From the NCBI RefSeq assembly GCF_014302995.1, contig NZ_CP060295.1, positions 186,001 through 250,000 of the forward strand: a stretch of 64,000 nt of DNA, in the 5' to 3' direction. Positions 8,413 through 17,497 of the stretch are shown in pieces (the first letter of the stretch is position 1; each line of letters starts with the position of its first letter). Origin of the DNA: Variovorax sp. PAMC26660 (GTDB lineage: Bacteria; Pseudomonadota; Gammaproteobacteria; Burkholderiales; Burkholderiaceae_C). A program made the position numbers and the translations under genes. The notes beneath the pieces were generated by a model that saw only the letters and a list, made by a program, of their open reading frames with translations, was not told the DNA's origin and made no database searches.

Positions 8413-9075
8413 TCAGCCCAGCACGCGCAGCAGGAAGCGGTTCAGGTCGGCAATTTCTTCCATGCAGACCGAATGCGCCATCGTGTATTCGTGCCACTCC
8501 ACGGTGTAGCCCAATGCGGCGAGCGCGTCACGCGATTGCAGGGCCCGCGCGATGGGCACCATCGGGTCTTGCCGGCCGTGCCCGAGGAACACCGGCGTGT
8601 CGTGGTTGGCCGCATGGCGCTCGGCCGCGGTGCTGGCCGCCAGCGGCAACCAGCCCGACATGCCGACGATGCCCGCCAGGCGCTCGGTGTGGCGCAGGCC
8701 GGTCAGCAGCGCCATCGCGCAGCCCTGGGAAAAACCCGCCACCACGATGCGGCCGGCGGCGACGCCACGGGCCTTTTCATTGGCGATGACAGCCTCGATG
8801 CTGGCCTGCGAGCGGCGCAGGCCGGCCGCGTCTTCCTGCACGTTGAAATCGGGGCCCGCAATGTCGAACCACGCCGGCATCTGGTAGCCGTTGTTGAGCG
8901 TGACCGGGATCACCGGCGCATTGGGGAACACGAAGCGCACCGGGCCCACGCCCGACAGGTCGAGCTCATTGGCAATCGGCACGAAGTCGTTGCCGTCGGC
9001 GCCAAGGCCGTGCATCACGATCACCGTGCCGGTGGGGTTGGGGGCGGTTTCGATTTCGATGGGAGGACGGGACAT
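8413..9075 (-). CDS. Carboxylesterase/phospholipase family alpha/beta hydrolase
   Basis: A 220-residue esterase of the YpfH/acyl-protein-thioesterase type. The complete triad is visible: Ser116 in GFSQG, Asp170 in HGRQD and His201 in MAHSVC. The oxyanion motif MHGLGADGND is at residues 21-30. Such enzymes cleave short- and medium-chain esters in the cytoplasm; there is no signal peptide. Its start lies close to that of the divergent ferredoxin-like gene at 9193. Confidence 0.9.
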   Translation of the reverse strand: MSRPPIEIETAPNPTGTVIVMHGLGADGNDFVPIANELDLSGVGPVRFVFPNAPVIPVTLNNGYQMPAWFDIAGPDFNVQEDAAGLRRSQASIEAVIANEKARGVAAGRIVVAGFSQGCAMALLTGLRHTERLAGIVGMSGWLPLAASTAAERHAANHDTPVFLGHGRQDPMVPIARALQSRDALAALGYTVEWHEYTMAHSVCMEEIADLNRFLLRVLG

Positions 9076-9192
9076 GGTCGGGCAAAGGTATTCAAAGACG
9101 CGAATGACCAGACCTTAGCGCATTCGGGCGGTTGACTGACTTGCCCACTGCCCCTTCCCACCCAAGATGGCTGGAAACAAAAGGAAAACCCC

Positions 9193-9501
9193 GTGAGCTC
9201 ATCCCCTCCCCTGGTCGAGACCAAGCTGGCCGGCGTCGTGCTGGTCTGCGGCGACTGCGAAGAGCGCAGCGACGGCCCCACGAAGCTGCGGGCCCGGCAG
9301 GTCCGCAAGGAACTCAAGCGCGACCTGGTGCACCTGCCGGTGCGTCTGCGCGTCGTGCAGTCGAGCTGCCTCGGCCTGTGCCCCAAGAAAGCGATGGCGC
9401 TGGCGGCCGTGGCACAGGGCCACGCCCCGCTGGCCGCCGAAGTCTGCCGCGACGATGACGTCGAGGCCTTCGCCAAGGCGCTGGCCAAGTCCGTTCGGTA
9501 G
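9193..9501 (+). CDS. Thioredoxin-like [2Fe-2S] ferredoxin-type protein
   Basis: A 102-residue protein. Cysteines at 19 and 22 (VCGDC) and at 59 and 63 (SSCLGLC) fit the thioredoxin-like 2Fe-2S ferredoxin fold, with one more Cys at 85. Start is a GTG with an AAGGAAA ribosome site. These small proteins probably carry electrons, but partners differ between genomes. It converges on the Bug receptor gene with 24 bases between stops. Confidence 0.78.
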   Translation: MSSSPPLVETKLAGVVLVCGDCEERSDGPTKLRARQVRKELKRDLVHLPVRLRVVQSSCLGLCPKKAMALAAVAQGHAPLAAEVCRDDDVEAFAKALAKSVR

Positions 9502-9525
9502 TTGGCCGCGCCTTACTCGGCCTTG

Positions 9526-10512
9526 TTACTCGGCCTTGATGCCGACCGCCTTCACGATCTGCGCATAGCGCTCGTATTCGGCATTGACCTGCGTCTGGAA
9601 CTGGCGCTGTGGATGGCCGGTGGCCTCGATGCCTTGCGCGGCGAGTTCTGCTCTGGCTGTGGGTGCCTGCACGATGCGCCCGGCTTCGGCCGCGATCGCA
9701 TCGAGCACCGGCTGCGGCGTGCGCGCCGGCGCGAACAGCCCGAACCATGTGCCCGAGCGGTAGCCCGCGTAGCTTTCACCCACGGTCGGCACCTCGGGCA
9801 ACAGCGCGTGGCGCTTTTCCCCGCTGGTGCCCAGCGCCACCAGCCGGCCGCTTCGGATGTGCGGCAGCGCCGGCCCCACGGCAATGAACATCACGTCGAC
9901 CTGCCCCGCGATCACGTCCTGCATGCCGAGCGGGCCGCCACGGTAAGGAATGTGGGTCACGTAGATGCCCGTCTTCTGCTTGAGCAGTTCCATGCTGAGC
10001 TGCTGCGGGCTGCCGTTGCCGGCCGAGGCGTAGTTCAGGCGGCCCGGATGGGCCTTGGCCGCGTGAACGAAATCGGCCACGGTGCGAAAGCCGGTCTTCG
10101 GGTTGGCCACCAGCACGAAATCGATCTGGCCGAGCGACACCACCGGCACCAGGTCGCGCCGCGCGTCGTAGGGCAGGCCGGCCTGGATGTTGGGCAGGAT
10201 GGTGATCGGCCCGTCGGCGCCTACCAGCAGCGAATAGCCATCGGGCTGCGCCTTGGCCAGCCCGTCGGCCGCCAGGATGCCCGCCGCCCCGGCGCGGTTG
10301 TCCACCACCACCGGCTGCTTCCATTGCTCCGACAGGCGCTGCGCCAGGTAGCGTGCCAGCACGTCGGGCGAGCTGCCGGGCGTGTTCGCGACCGTGATGT
10401 GAACGGGCTTCGACGGGTAGGCGGCCGGCTGCTGCTGCGCTTGCGCTCCAGCAGACAGCAAGGCACCGGCCCACAGTGCAAGGAAGGGTTTCAGCAGGGA
10501 ATGGGCACGCAT
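9526..10512 (-). CDS. Bug-family tripartite tricarboxylate transporter receptor
   Basis: A 328-residue periplasmic binding protein. It has a signal peptide (cleavage after SAGAQA), the family start YPSKPVHITVANTPGSSPD, the RAGAAGILAAD ligand loop and the LNYASAGNGSPQQLSMELL segment. Bug proteins bind small carboxylates, often aromatic or nicotinate-like; many are orphans without TctAB, as here. It lies 111 bases downstream of the FAD monooxygenase gene on the same strand, so it may feed that pathway. The ligand is unknown. Confidence 0.92.
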   Translation of the reverse strand: MRAHSLLKPFLALWAGALLSAGAQAQQQPAAYPSKPVHITVANTPGSSPDVLARYLAQRLSEQWKQPVVVDNRAGAAGILAADGLAKAQPDGYSLLVGADGPITILPNIQAGLPYDARRDLVPVVSLGQIDFVLVANPKTGFRTVADFVHAAKAHPGRLNYASAGNGSPQQLSMELLKQKTGIYVTHIPYRGGPLGMQDVIAGQVDVMFIAVGPALPHIRSGRLVALGTSGEKRHALLPEVPTVGESYAGYRSGTWFGLFAPARTPQPVLDAIAAEAGRIVQAPTARAELAAQGIEATGHPQRQFQTQVNAEYERYAQIVKAVGIKAE

Positions 10513-10623
10513 GGAAGGCTCTCGGTTGCGGAAGGCAAAGCGCGCGATTCTGTCGCGCGCCCGCCTCCACGCCAACGACCTATTCGTCAGATGCTTAGCT
10601 GCATCCAGGCATATGCAGGCACG

Positions 10624-11796
10624 TCAACCCGGCAGCGCGCGCAGCGCATCGAGTTCGCGGTAGAAGGCATCGACCTGCTGCTGCGCCGTGGCCTGCATCG
10701 CGGTGTTGCGGCGCGCGCAGCTTGCGGCGTCTTCCACGGCGCCCGCCCCGCCCACTTTCCGCGAGGCGTCCTGCACGAACCTGCACATCGGATAGCGGCG
10801 TTGGCCGAAGGCCTGCAGGGTCTGCTCGCCGATGCCATCCGCTGCCAGCATCTCGGCCAGCACCACGGCGTCTTCCACGGCCATGGCACCGCCCTGCCCC
10901 ATGAACGGCGTCGAAGCGTGCGCCGCATCGCCGATCAGGAGCACGCGCCCCGCATGCCAGGGCAAGGGCGCCTGCACTTCCTCGACCGCCGTGTAAAGCA
11001 CTTCCGAATCCGCCGAGAGCTGATCGAGGAACTGCCGTGCCGGGCCACCGAACTCCGCGAACCGCTCCCGCATCCGTTCGGGCCAGGTTTCCCTCGGATA
11101 CCAGCGGTCCGCCGGCTCGCTCACCGTGCCGAAGATGTAAAGCCTGTCGTCGCTGATCGGCATGATGCCCAGCCGCTTGCCGACGCCCATCATCATGATC
11201 TTCGCGTCTAACATGCGCGGGCGGTCGTGCACGCTGCGCCACACGCCGAAGCCGGTGTAGCGCGGCGCCACGGGTCCGGTCACGGTTTCGCGGACCTGCG
11301 AGCGGATGCCATCCGCGCCGACGACCAGGTCGAAGCGCTGCGTCGATCCGTCGGACAGCCTGACCTGCGCGTGATCGCTCCCGGAGGGCGAATGGATCGC
11401 CGTCATCGTCGTCGCCAGCCGGATATCGACGCCCAGCGCATCGAGCCGGCCCGCAAGGATGCGGTGCATCTGCGCGCGCCGGATGCCCAGGATCGGCACC
11501 GCGCCACCGCGCGAGGCGGGATAGAAAACATCGACGATGGGCACACCATGGTGATCGAGGTAGACGTTCCTGCCGTCCGCAATGCCGAAGCCCGCGTCGA
11601 GGATCTGCGGCAGCACCCCCACCGCGCGCAATGCCTCCAGCCCGTTGCTGTAGATGAAGATGCCCGAGCTCTGGAAGCGCCACTCGGCCTGCTTCTCGAT
11701 CAGCATGACGTGCATGCCCTTGTCGGCCAGCGCAATGGCGGCGGAGCAACCCGCGATGCCGGCGCCGACGATCAGCACCCTGTTTGTTGCAGTCAT
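10624..11796 (-). CDS. Group A FAD-dependent monooxygenase
   Basis: A 390-residue flavoprotein hydroxylase. It has the N-terminal dinucleotide motif VLIVGAGIAG, the middle motif VVGADGIRS (the DG box) and the GD box LLIGDAAHAS. These are the three hallmarks of NAD(P)H-dependent aromatic hydroxylases. It is shorter than kynurenine 3-monooxygenase, lacks that enzyme's C-terminal membrane part, and resembles urate- or hydroxybenzoate-hydroxylases more. It starts 11 bases after the stop of the tryptophan-dioxygenase-like gene, so the two probably form one transcript and consecutive steps. Confidence 0.87.
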   Translation of the reverse strand: MTATNRVLIVGAGIAGCSAAIALADKGMHVMLIEKQAEWRFQSSGIFIYSNGLEALRAVGVLPQILDAGFGIADGRNVYLDHHGVPIVDVFYPASRGGAVPILGIRRAQMHRILAGRLDALGVDIRLATTMTAIHSPSGSDHAQVRLSDGSTQRFDLVVGADGIRSQVRETVTGPVAPRYTGFGVWRSVHDRPRMLDAKIMMMGVGKRLGIMPISDDRLYIFGTVSEPADRWYPRETWPERMRERFAEFGGPARQFLDQLSADSEVLYTAVEEVQAPLPWHAGRVLLIGDAAHASTPFMGQGGAMAVEDAVVLAEMLAADGIGEQTLQAFGQRRYPMCRFVQDASRKVGGAGAVEDAASCARRNTAMQATAQQQVDAFYRELDALRALPG

Positions 11797-11807
11797 GAAT
11801 GGGCGGC

Positions 11808-12743
11808 TCAGAGTTGGGTGCGAACAGACCACAGTTCGGGAAAGAACCTGTGATCGACCACGCTGCGCAGCCAGCCCACGCCGGCCGAGCCGCCCGTGCC
11901 CGGCTTGAAGCCGAGGATGCGCTCGACCGACACGAAATGCCGCCAGCGGTATTGCGAGAACACATCGGCGATGTCCATCAACGCCTCGCCGAGCCGGTAG
12001 AGATCGTTCTCGGATGTCGGGTCACCGTACACCCACAGCCATGCGGCTTCCACGCCCGGATTCACCACGTACGGCGCCGACCAGTCGCGCGACAGCGCCT
12101 CGGGCGGCATCGCGATGTCGCGGCGGTGCAGCAGCGCCAGCACGTCGTCGTACAGGCTCGGCGAATTCAGCGCCTTCTCCATGTAGGGCCACACATCGGG
12201 GTTGTTCGCATGCGCGCGCGCCAGCGGCACCGACTTGTTGCCCAGGATGAACTCCACATGCCGGTACATGTACGACTGCTGGCCCGAGGCAATGCCCAGC
12301 GTGTTGCGGAACTGGTTGAACTCGTGCGGCGTGATGGTCGAGAGCACGTCCCAGGTCTTGCCCAGAAACTCCAGCAGCGCGCGCACCCGCGGCACCAGTT
12401 GCAGCGCACCGGCCACGTCGTCGGCGCGGATGCGCGCCTGCATGTTGGCCAGTTCGTAGTGCAAGGCCTTGAAAGTCAGCTCCTTGCAGTGCGTGATGCA
12501 CATGAAGACCATTTCGTCGTGGCCTTCGCTGCGCATGTGCTGGATGCTCAGCAGCAGGTCGTTGCGCTGGTGTTCCAGGTAGGGATTGCTGTTGCCCTCG
12601 AACCGCAGCAGCGGCTCGCCGTCGGTGTTCTTCACCGTGGCTTCGCGCTGCCGGTTGTCGCCGGACACGATCGCCTTCACAAGGGAATTTTCGAGCGCGG
12701 GGTTGCGGACTTCGGGAATGACTCTTTTGCGTTGGATGGCCAT
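11808..12743 (-). CDS. Divergent tryptophan 2,3-dioxygenase superfamily enzyme
   Basis: A 311-residue heme dioxygenase homologue. Compared with the remembered Xanthomonas enzyme, the alignment has a constant offset of 29. The heme ligand is His269 (His240), the carboxylate-binding Arg146 matches Arg117, Thr283 matches Thr254 in GTGGS, and Phe80 matches Phe51. The distal His55 is replaced by Thr84 with a His one position later, and the HQTSELW signature is HCKELTF. This suggests an altered substrate or mechanism rather than ordinary tryptophan cleavage. kynB and kynU are not nearby. It is followed by an FAD monooxygenase gene. Confidence 0.85.
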   Translation of the reverse strand: MAIQRKRVIPEVRNPALENSLVKAIVSGDNRQREATVKNTDGEPLLRFEGNSNPYLEHQRNDLLLSIQHMRSEGHDEMVFMCITHCKELTFKALHYELANMQARIRADDVAGALQLVPRVRALLEFLGKTWDVLSTITPHEFNQFRNTLGIASGQQSYMYRHVEFILGNKSVPLARAHANNPDVWPYMEKALNSPSLYDDVLALLHRRDIAMPPEALSRDWSAPYVVNPGVEAAWLWVYGDPTSENDLYRLGEALMDIADVFSQYRWRHFVSVERILGFKPGTGGSAGVGWLRSVVDHRFFPELWSVRTQL

Positions 12744-12824
12744 GCGCCGATTGTTCGGCGCCCATGCAACCGCCTCAACCTCCGGCACGCCGGATTTAGG
12801 CACCGATCGTCCGGCGCGACGAAA

Positions 12825-13802
12825 TCAGCCGGACTCGGGCCTGCCGTGCTGGCGGGCGTAGGCGCCGGGCGTCATGCCCGTCCAGCGCTGGAAGGCGCGA
12901 GAGAACGCCTTTTCCGATGCATAGCCCACGGCTTCGGCCACCTGATGCAGGCTCAGCTGCCGGTTTTTGAGCTTCTCGGCCGCCAACGTCATGCGGTAGG
13001 AGCCCAGGTAGTGCATGGGCGTCACGCCCACCAGCGCGCGAAAGCGCTCGCTGAAGACGGTGCGCGACAGGTAGCTGGCCTGCGCCAGCGTCGCTACCGA
13101 CCACGGGTGCTCGGGCCGCTCGTGCATCAGCGACATCGCACGGGCGATGCTCTCGTCATCCAGCCCGCGCAGCCGCCCGGTCTGTTGCGCCTGTTGGGTC
13201 TGGGGTTGGGCGTACAAGTGCTCGCAGAGGACGTGCACCAGCAGCAGGTCGGCCATGCGCGCCGCCGACAGTTGCCAGCCCGGCCGCTGGGCGATGGTCT
13301 CGTTCACCAACGACTCCATGGCCTGCGCCAGCGACGCGGTCGTCGGAATCTGCCCCTGGCGCAGCACGATCAGTGGCGGCAGGCTGGCCATGATGGAGCC
13401 CAGGCCCTGCGCGGGCATCCACAGGTGCAGCGAGAACAGTTCGGTCGCCGGTCCACCGCCGCCATGCGAGAACACGATCGGGTGGTCGCCGTGCCGGCCG
13501 ACCGAGTGGGCCGTGATCAGGTCGCGAAAGGGTTCAGCCTCAAGCCCCGACGCGGACGACACGGTGTGGGCGCTGCCCTGCGGCAGCATCGCGATGTCGC
13601 GCGGCGCCACGGCCACCGGCTCGGCGCCGTCCACCGCAATCCAGTACGGTGCGCCGGTGCACAGGCGGATCAGCGGGCCGGCAACCCCGGTCGAATGCAG
13701 CGCCCAGGGGGCGGTCAAAGAAAAACGGGCGGTGACCGCCCGCTCGGACCTGTACGTTGCAAGCACGCGGCTGAGTACGTCGCCGCCCCGCTCTGAGTCC
13801 AT
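12825..13802 (-). CDS. AraC-family transcriptional regulator with cupin sensor
   Basis: A 325-residue regulator. The N-terminal part is a cupin-type ligand domain (YWIAVDGAEPVAVAPRDIAMLP). The C-terminal 100 residues carry two helix-turn-helix motifs of the AraC type (WSVATLAQASYLSRTVFSERF; LHQVAEAVGYASEKAFSRAF). It lies upstream of the dioxygenase-like gene on the same strand with an 81-base gap, so it probably controls that operon and may be co-transcribed with it. It is divergent from the Zur-like gene at 13904. Confidence 0.88.
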   Translation of the reverse strand: MDSERGGDVLSRVLATYRSERAVTARFSLTAPWALHSTGVAGPLIRLCTGAPYWIAVDGAEPVAVAPRDIAMLPQGSAHTVSSASGLEAEPFRDLITAHSVGRHGDHPIVFSHGGGGPATELFSLHLWMPAQGLGSIMASLPPLIVLRQGQIPTTASLAQAMESLVNETIAQRPGWQLSAARMADLLLVHVLCEHLYAQPQTQQAQQTGRLRGLDDESIARAMSLMHERPEHPWSVATLAQASYLSRTVFSERFRALVGVTPMHYLGSYRMTLAAEKLKNRQLSLHQVAEAVGYASEKAFSRAFQRWTGMTPGAYARQHGRPESG

Positions 13803-13903
13803 GCTGTTCGTGCCGCCCGTTGATCGCGATGCGGGCGATTATCTGGCATGGCAGGCGGGCGATTTTTCCTGGTTCTGCGCAAGAGGCGCGGGGATGCAAC
13901 ACA

Positions 13904-14392
13904 ATGTCGTTTCGCATGAAGACAATGAACCCGCACCCGAAGCCCCCTCTCGCCGCCGCTGTATTCGACAGCGAATCCCTGCTGCGCGACAGCGGCCTGC
14001 GCGTGACGCGCGCCGCACAAACGGTGCTCGAACTGCTCGAACACAACTCCCAGCCCCTGACGCACGAGGAAGTCGCCGCCGCCTACACCGCCGCCACCGG
14101 CGAGGCGCCCGACCGCGTGACGATCTACCGCGTGCTCGACCGGCTGGTCGAAGCCGGCCTGTGCGACCGCCGTGTGGGCCCCGACCGCGTCAACCGCTTC
14201 TCGCGCCACGTGGAAACCGAATCAGGCAATACCTTCGAGTGCGACCAGTGCCACAAAGTGCTGGCCCTGCCGTCCGACCCCGAACTGCCCAAGGTGATGG
14301 GCCGGCTGGGGAAGGCGCTGCGCAAGCAGGGCATCGATACGCGCCATACGGCGCTCACCCTGCACGGCACCTGCGGCGACTGCGCGAGGTAG
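13904..14392 (+). CDS. zur: Fur-family regulator, probably Zur (zinc uptake)
   Basis: About 162 residues with the Fur winged helix (THEEVAAAYTAATGEAPDRVTIYRVLDRLVEAG) and the structural zinc site C113-x2-C116 plus C157-x2-C160. The identification as Zur rests on its neighbour, a COG0523 zinc-chaperone GTPase whose promoter carries two palindromes. Fur and PerR cannot be excluded by sequence alone. Start is uncertain among 13904, 13916 and 13925; 13904 has a GGGG stretch at a suitable distance. Confidence 0.8.
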   Translation: MSFRMKTMNPHPKPPLAAAVFDSESLLRDSGLRVTRAAQTVLELLEHNSQPLTHEEVAAAYTAATGEAPDRVTIYRVLDRLVEAGLCDRRVGPDRVNRFSRHVETESGNTFECDQCHKVLALPSDPELPKVMGRLGKALRKQGIDTRHTALTLHGTCGDCAR

Positions 14393-14432
14393 CTTCCTCC
14401 CCCTTCGCGCACTGTCGCGCGCAGACCCCGGC

Positions 14433-15626
<1,194 letters not shown>

Positions 15627-15643
15627 CGTGGCGAACTCCATAT

Positions 15644-15660
15644 ATGCAACAGTATTGCAT
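15644..15660. promoter_or_regulatory. Candidate Zur operator 1
   Basis: ATGCAA-CAGTA-TTGCAT, a perfect 6-base inverted repeat with a 5-base spacer, lies 17 bases upstream of the chosen start of the GTPase gene. It sits in an AT-rich strip of a GC-rich genome. The Zur-like regulator is encoded on the other side of the GTPase gene, which supports but does not prove the assignment. Confidence 0.6.
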
Positions 15661-15670
15661 TATATGAATC

Positions 15671-15689
15671 ATCGCAACAATGTTGCATT
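15671..15689. promoter_or_regulatory. Candidate Zur operator 2
   Basis: GCAACA-A-TGTTGC, a perfect inverted repeat (15674-15686) with AT-rich flanks, 10 bases beyond operator 1 and sharing the TGCAA/TTGCA half-site. Two related palindromes in tandem are typical of a repressed metal-uptake promoter. Confidence 0.55.
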
Positions 15690-15728
15690 TCATGCCAACC
15701 AGCCGCCCCACCTCCCCCCTTTTCAGGC

Positions 15729-16295
15729 TCAGGCCGCCCGCGCAACCGCCTTCACGGAAATGTCCGGCTTGCGCTTGTACCCCAGCGTCTTTTCGATCAC
15801 GTACTCCACGCCGTGCCAGAAGTTGATTTCCTCCAGCAGCGGGTTGAGGAAATTGGTGATCGAGCAGTAGTGCGAGTTCTTCTGCCCCGCGTGGTGCTGC
15901 GCGTGGTGGCGCTGCGTCTGCAACAGCCTGAGTTTCTGCAGCATCGTGATCAATCGGCCGTTTTCATGCGGCGCGCGATGCGCCCATTTGTGGACCTGGT
16001 TGGCGTTGATGCTGATCACCGTGAACAGCCACACCTTCCAGGTCAGCGCCTTGAGCCACCATGCGCCCATCAGTACCAGTGCACCGGTCAGCACCAGGTC
16101 CCACGAACTGGCCCACCAGCCGCGCAGCACGAAGGCGCGGGGCCGCACGTGGTGCTCGATGTTGGCCTCGCCGATCCATCTGCCCACCACGGGTGTTTCC
16201 TTGCGGACGTAGGCGTCTTCCGCCCAATGCACGAGACCACTGATGAAGTCGGCCAGAAGAACCACGCCGACGAACTGGAACACAAGATCTCTCAT
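15729..16295 (-). CDS. Kua/CarF/PEDS1-type desaturase (plasmanylethanolamine desaturase homologue)
   Basis: A 188-residue membrane protein matching TMEM189/PEDS1, CarF of Myxococcus and plant FAD4. It has HWAEDAY (His23), NIEHHVRPRAF (His48/49), NQVHKWAH (His102/106) and QRHHAQHH (His130-135), then NFLNPLLEEINFW, all in family order. At least two hydrophobic segments span residues 7-22 and 64-98. CarF and PEDS1 introduce the vinyl-ether bond of plasmalogens using oxygen. It is shorter than CarF (about 281) but has the full catalytic core. No ether-lipid synthesis gene is visible, so the substrate is open. Confidence 0.85.
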   Translation of the reverse strand: MRDLVFQFVGVVLLADFISGLVHWAEDAYVRKETPVVGRWIGEANIEHHVRPRAFVLRGWWASSWDLVLTGALVLMGAWWLKALTWKVWLFTVISINANQVHKWAHRAPHENGRLITMLQKLRLLQTQRHHAQHHAGQKNSHYCSITNFLNPLLEEINFWHGVEYVIEKTLGYKRKPDISVKAVARAA

Positions 16296-16493
16296 ACAAC
16301 CGACGCGGGAGCGTCATGGACTTTCCGGAGTTGAACACGCATGCCCTGGAGCGGGTTCGCACAAGGGCGAGGGCATTGTTTACGGGCCGGAGGGTTTCGC
16401 GGCGCAGCGCTTGCGCAGTATCTTCCGGCGATGCCCGATGTGCCGTGCGGTGCTACTTCGCAACCCACGCCGGCTCACCTACCATCGAAGGAC

Positions 16494-16910
16494 ATGACCG
16501 ACTTTTCCACCTTCGTCGCCCCGCCGCCATCCGACGAACCAAACGCCGACGCCGTCGAAGCCGCATCCGACTGCCTCGACCGGTTCACGGCGGCGTTCAA
16601 TGCGTCGGACACCCGCGCGATGGATGCCGAGCTTCATTTTCCGCACCTGATGCTCTCCGGCGCGCAGCGGCTCGAATGGGCCGAGCCCGGACAGCATCCG
16701 CATGACTTCTTCGACAAGCTGAAAGCCTCAGGCTGGTCCCGGACGCAGTACGAGAAAAAAGACGCCGTGCTCGTGAGCAACGACAAGGTGCATTTCGTCG
16801 TCACCTACACACGGCGGAACGACGCGGGCGTGGTGCTCAGCACCCATTGCAATCTGTGGATCGCCACGCGAGTCGATGGGCACTGGGGAATCGCCCTGCG
16901 CTCGTACTAG
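16494..16910 (+). CDS. SnoaL-like/DUF4440-type protein
   Basis: A 138-residue NTF2-fold protein. The N-terminal helix (DCLDRFTAAFNASDTRAMDAEL), the central KLKASGWSRTQYEKKDAVLVS segment and the terminal LWIATRVDGHWGIALRSY are typical of SnoaL-like folds. The ATG at 16494 has GAAGG immediately upstream. It is divergent from the desaturase gene and converges on the phosphonate-locus HD gene. No catalytic motif allows a function to be assigned. Confidence 0.75.
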   Translation: MTDFSTFVAPPPSDEPNADAVEAASDCLDRFTAAFNASDTRAMDAELHFPHLMLSGAQRLEWAEPGQHPHDFFDKLKASGWSRTQYEKKDAVLVSNDKVHFVVTYTRRNDAGVVLSTHCNLWIATRVDGHWGIALRSY

Positions 16911-16929
16911 ACGCGCGCGGCGGGCGTCT
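16909..16929. terminator. Weak hairpin between convergent genes
   Basis: AGACGC-N9-GCGTCT lies between the convergent stops of the SnoaL-like gene and the HD-domain gene. A 6-base GC-rich stem without a T-run on either strand; it could act as a bidirectional pause site. Confidence 0.3.
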
Positions 16930-16930
16930 G

Positions 16931-17488
16931 CTACAGCGCGACCTGCGCCATCTTCTGCAGATAGTGCGCCAGCGGCGGTGTCACCTTTCCCGTCACCTTC
17001 GCCAGGTCGTCATAGCGCCGCACACGCAACGATTCTTCGGCGAACGGCGCGCGCATGAAGGCCTCGGCTTCTTCCTGCGTATGGCGCCCGCCCTGCAACT
17101 CCAGGCTGTGCTTCGAAGCCGGCGACAGCGTGTCCCAGTAGCCCGCGTCCAACGTGCACAGGCAGCGCTTCGCATCCACATGCAGGCGGATCGGCGCCAG
17201 CACGCCGGGCGGAAACACCCCGTGCAGGAAAGGCAGCGCGATGTATTGGTGCAAGTCGTCCCGCGCCCGCGGCGCTTCGGTTGCTTCTTCCTGTGCGTTC
17301 GTGGGCGCGAGCAGATGGCCGAGGTCGTGCAGCAGCGCCGCCACCACGGTCTCTGTGCTCTCCCCCGCGTCTTCCGCCAGCGCCGCGCACTGCAGCGCGT
17401 GGTCGAGCTGGCTCACGGCTTCGCGGCCGTATTGCTGCTGGCCACGCCCGGCCAGCAACCGTGCGATGTCGTCCAGGGTCAATGCCAT
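16931..17488 (-). CDS. PhnZ-like HD-domain mixed-valent diiron oxygenase
   Basis: A 185-residue HD-domain protein of the phosphonate-operon type. The PhnZ ligand set is complete: His30, His54, Asp55, His80, His103 and Asp160 or 161. The Tyr20-x2-Glu23 pair matches Tyr24/Glu27 of PhnZ. PhnZ cleaves hydroxylated aminoethylphosphonate to glycine and phosphate using oxygen. No PhnY-type hydroxylase gene is in the window. The gene starts 9 bases after phnE and is probably the last gene of the phnCDE transcript. Confidence 0.87.
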   Translation of the reverse strand: MALTLDDIARLLAGRGQQQYGREAVSQLDHALQCAALAEDAGESTETVVAALLHDLGHLLAPTNAQEEATEAPRARDDLHQYIALPFLHGVFPPGVLAPIRLHVDAKRCLCTLDAGYWDTLSPASKHSLELQGGRHTQEEAEAFMRAPFAEESLRVRRYDDLAKVTGKVTPPLAHYLQKMAQVAL

Positions 17489-17497
17489 GCTGTGCGC

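Noticed and set aside
10624..11796. Kynurenine 3-monooxygenase as identity of the FAD enzyme.
   Set aside because: The protein is shorter and lacks the C-terminal membrane part; motifs only support the general group A hydroxylase family.
11808..12743. Calling the gene simply kynA.
   Set aside because: The distal His is replaced and no kynurenine-pathway gene is adjacent, so the symbol would overstate the function.
11799..13796. A 665-codon plus-strand open frame over the TDO-like and AraC genes.
   Set aside because: Arg/His-rich composition is the typical antisense shadow of GC-rich genes; both minus-strand genes have clear families.
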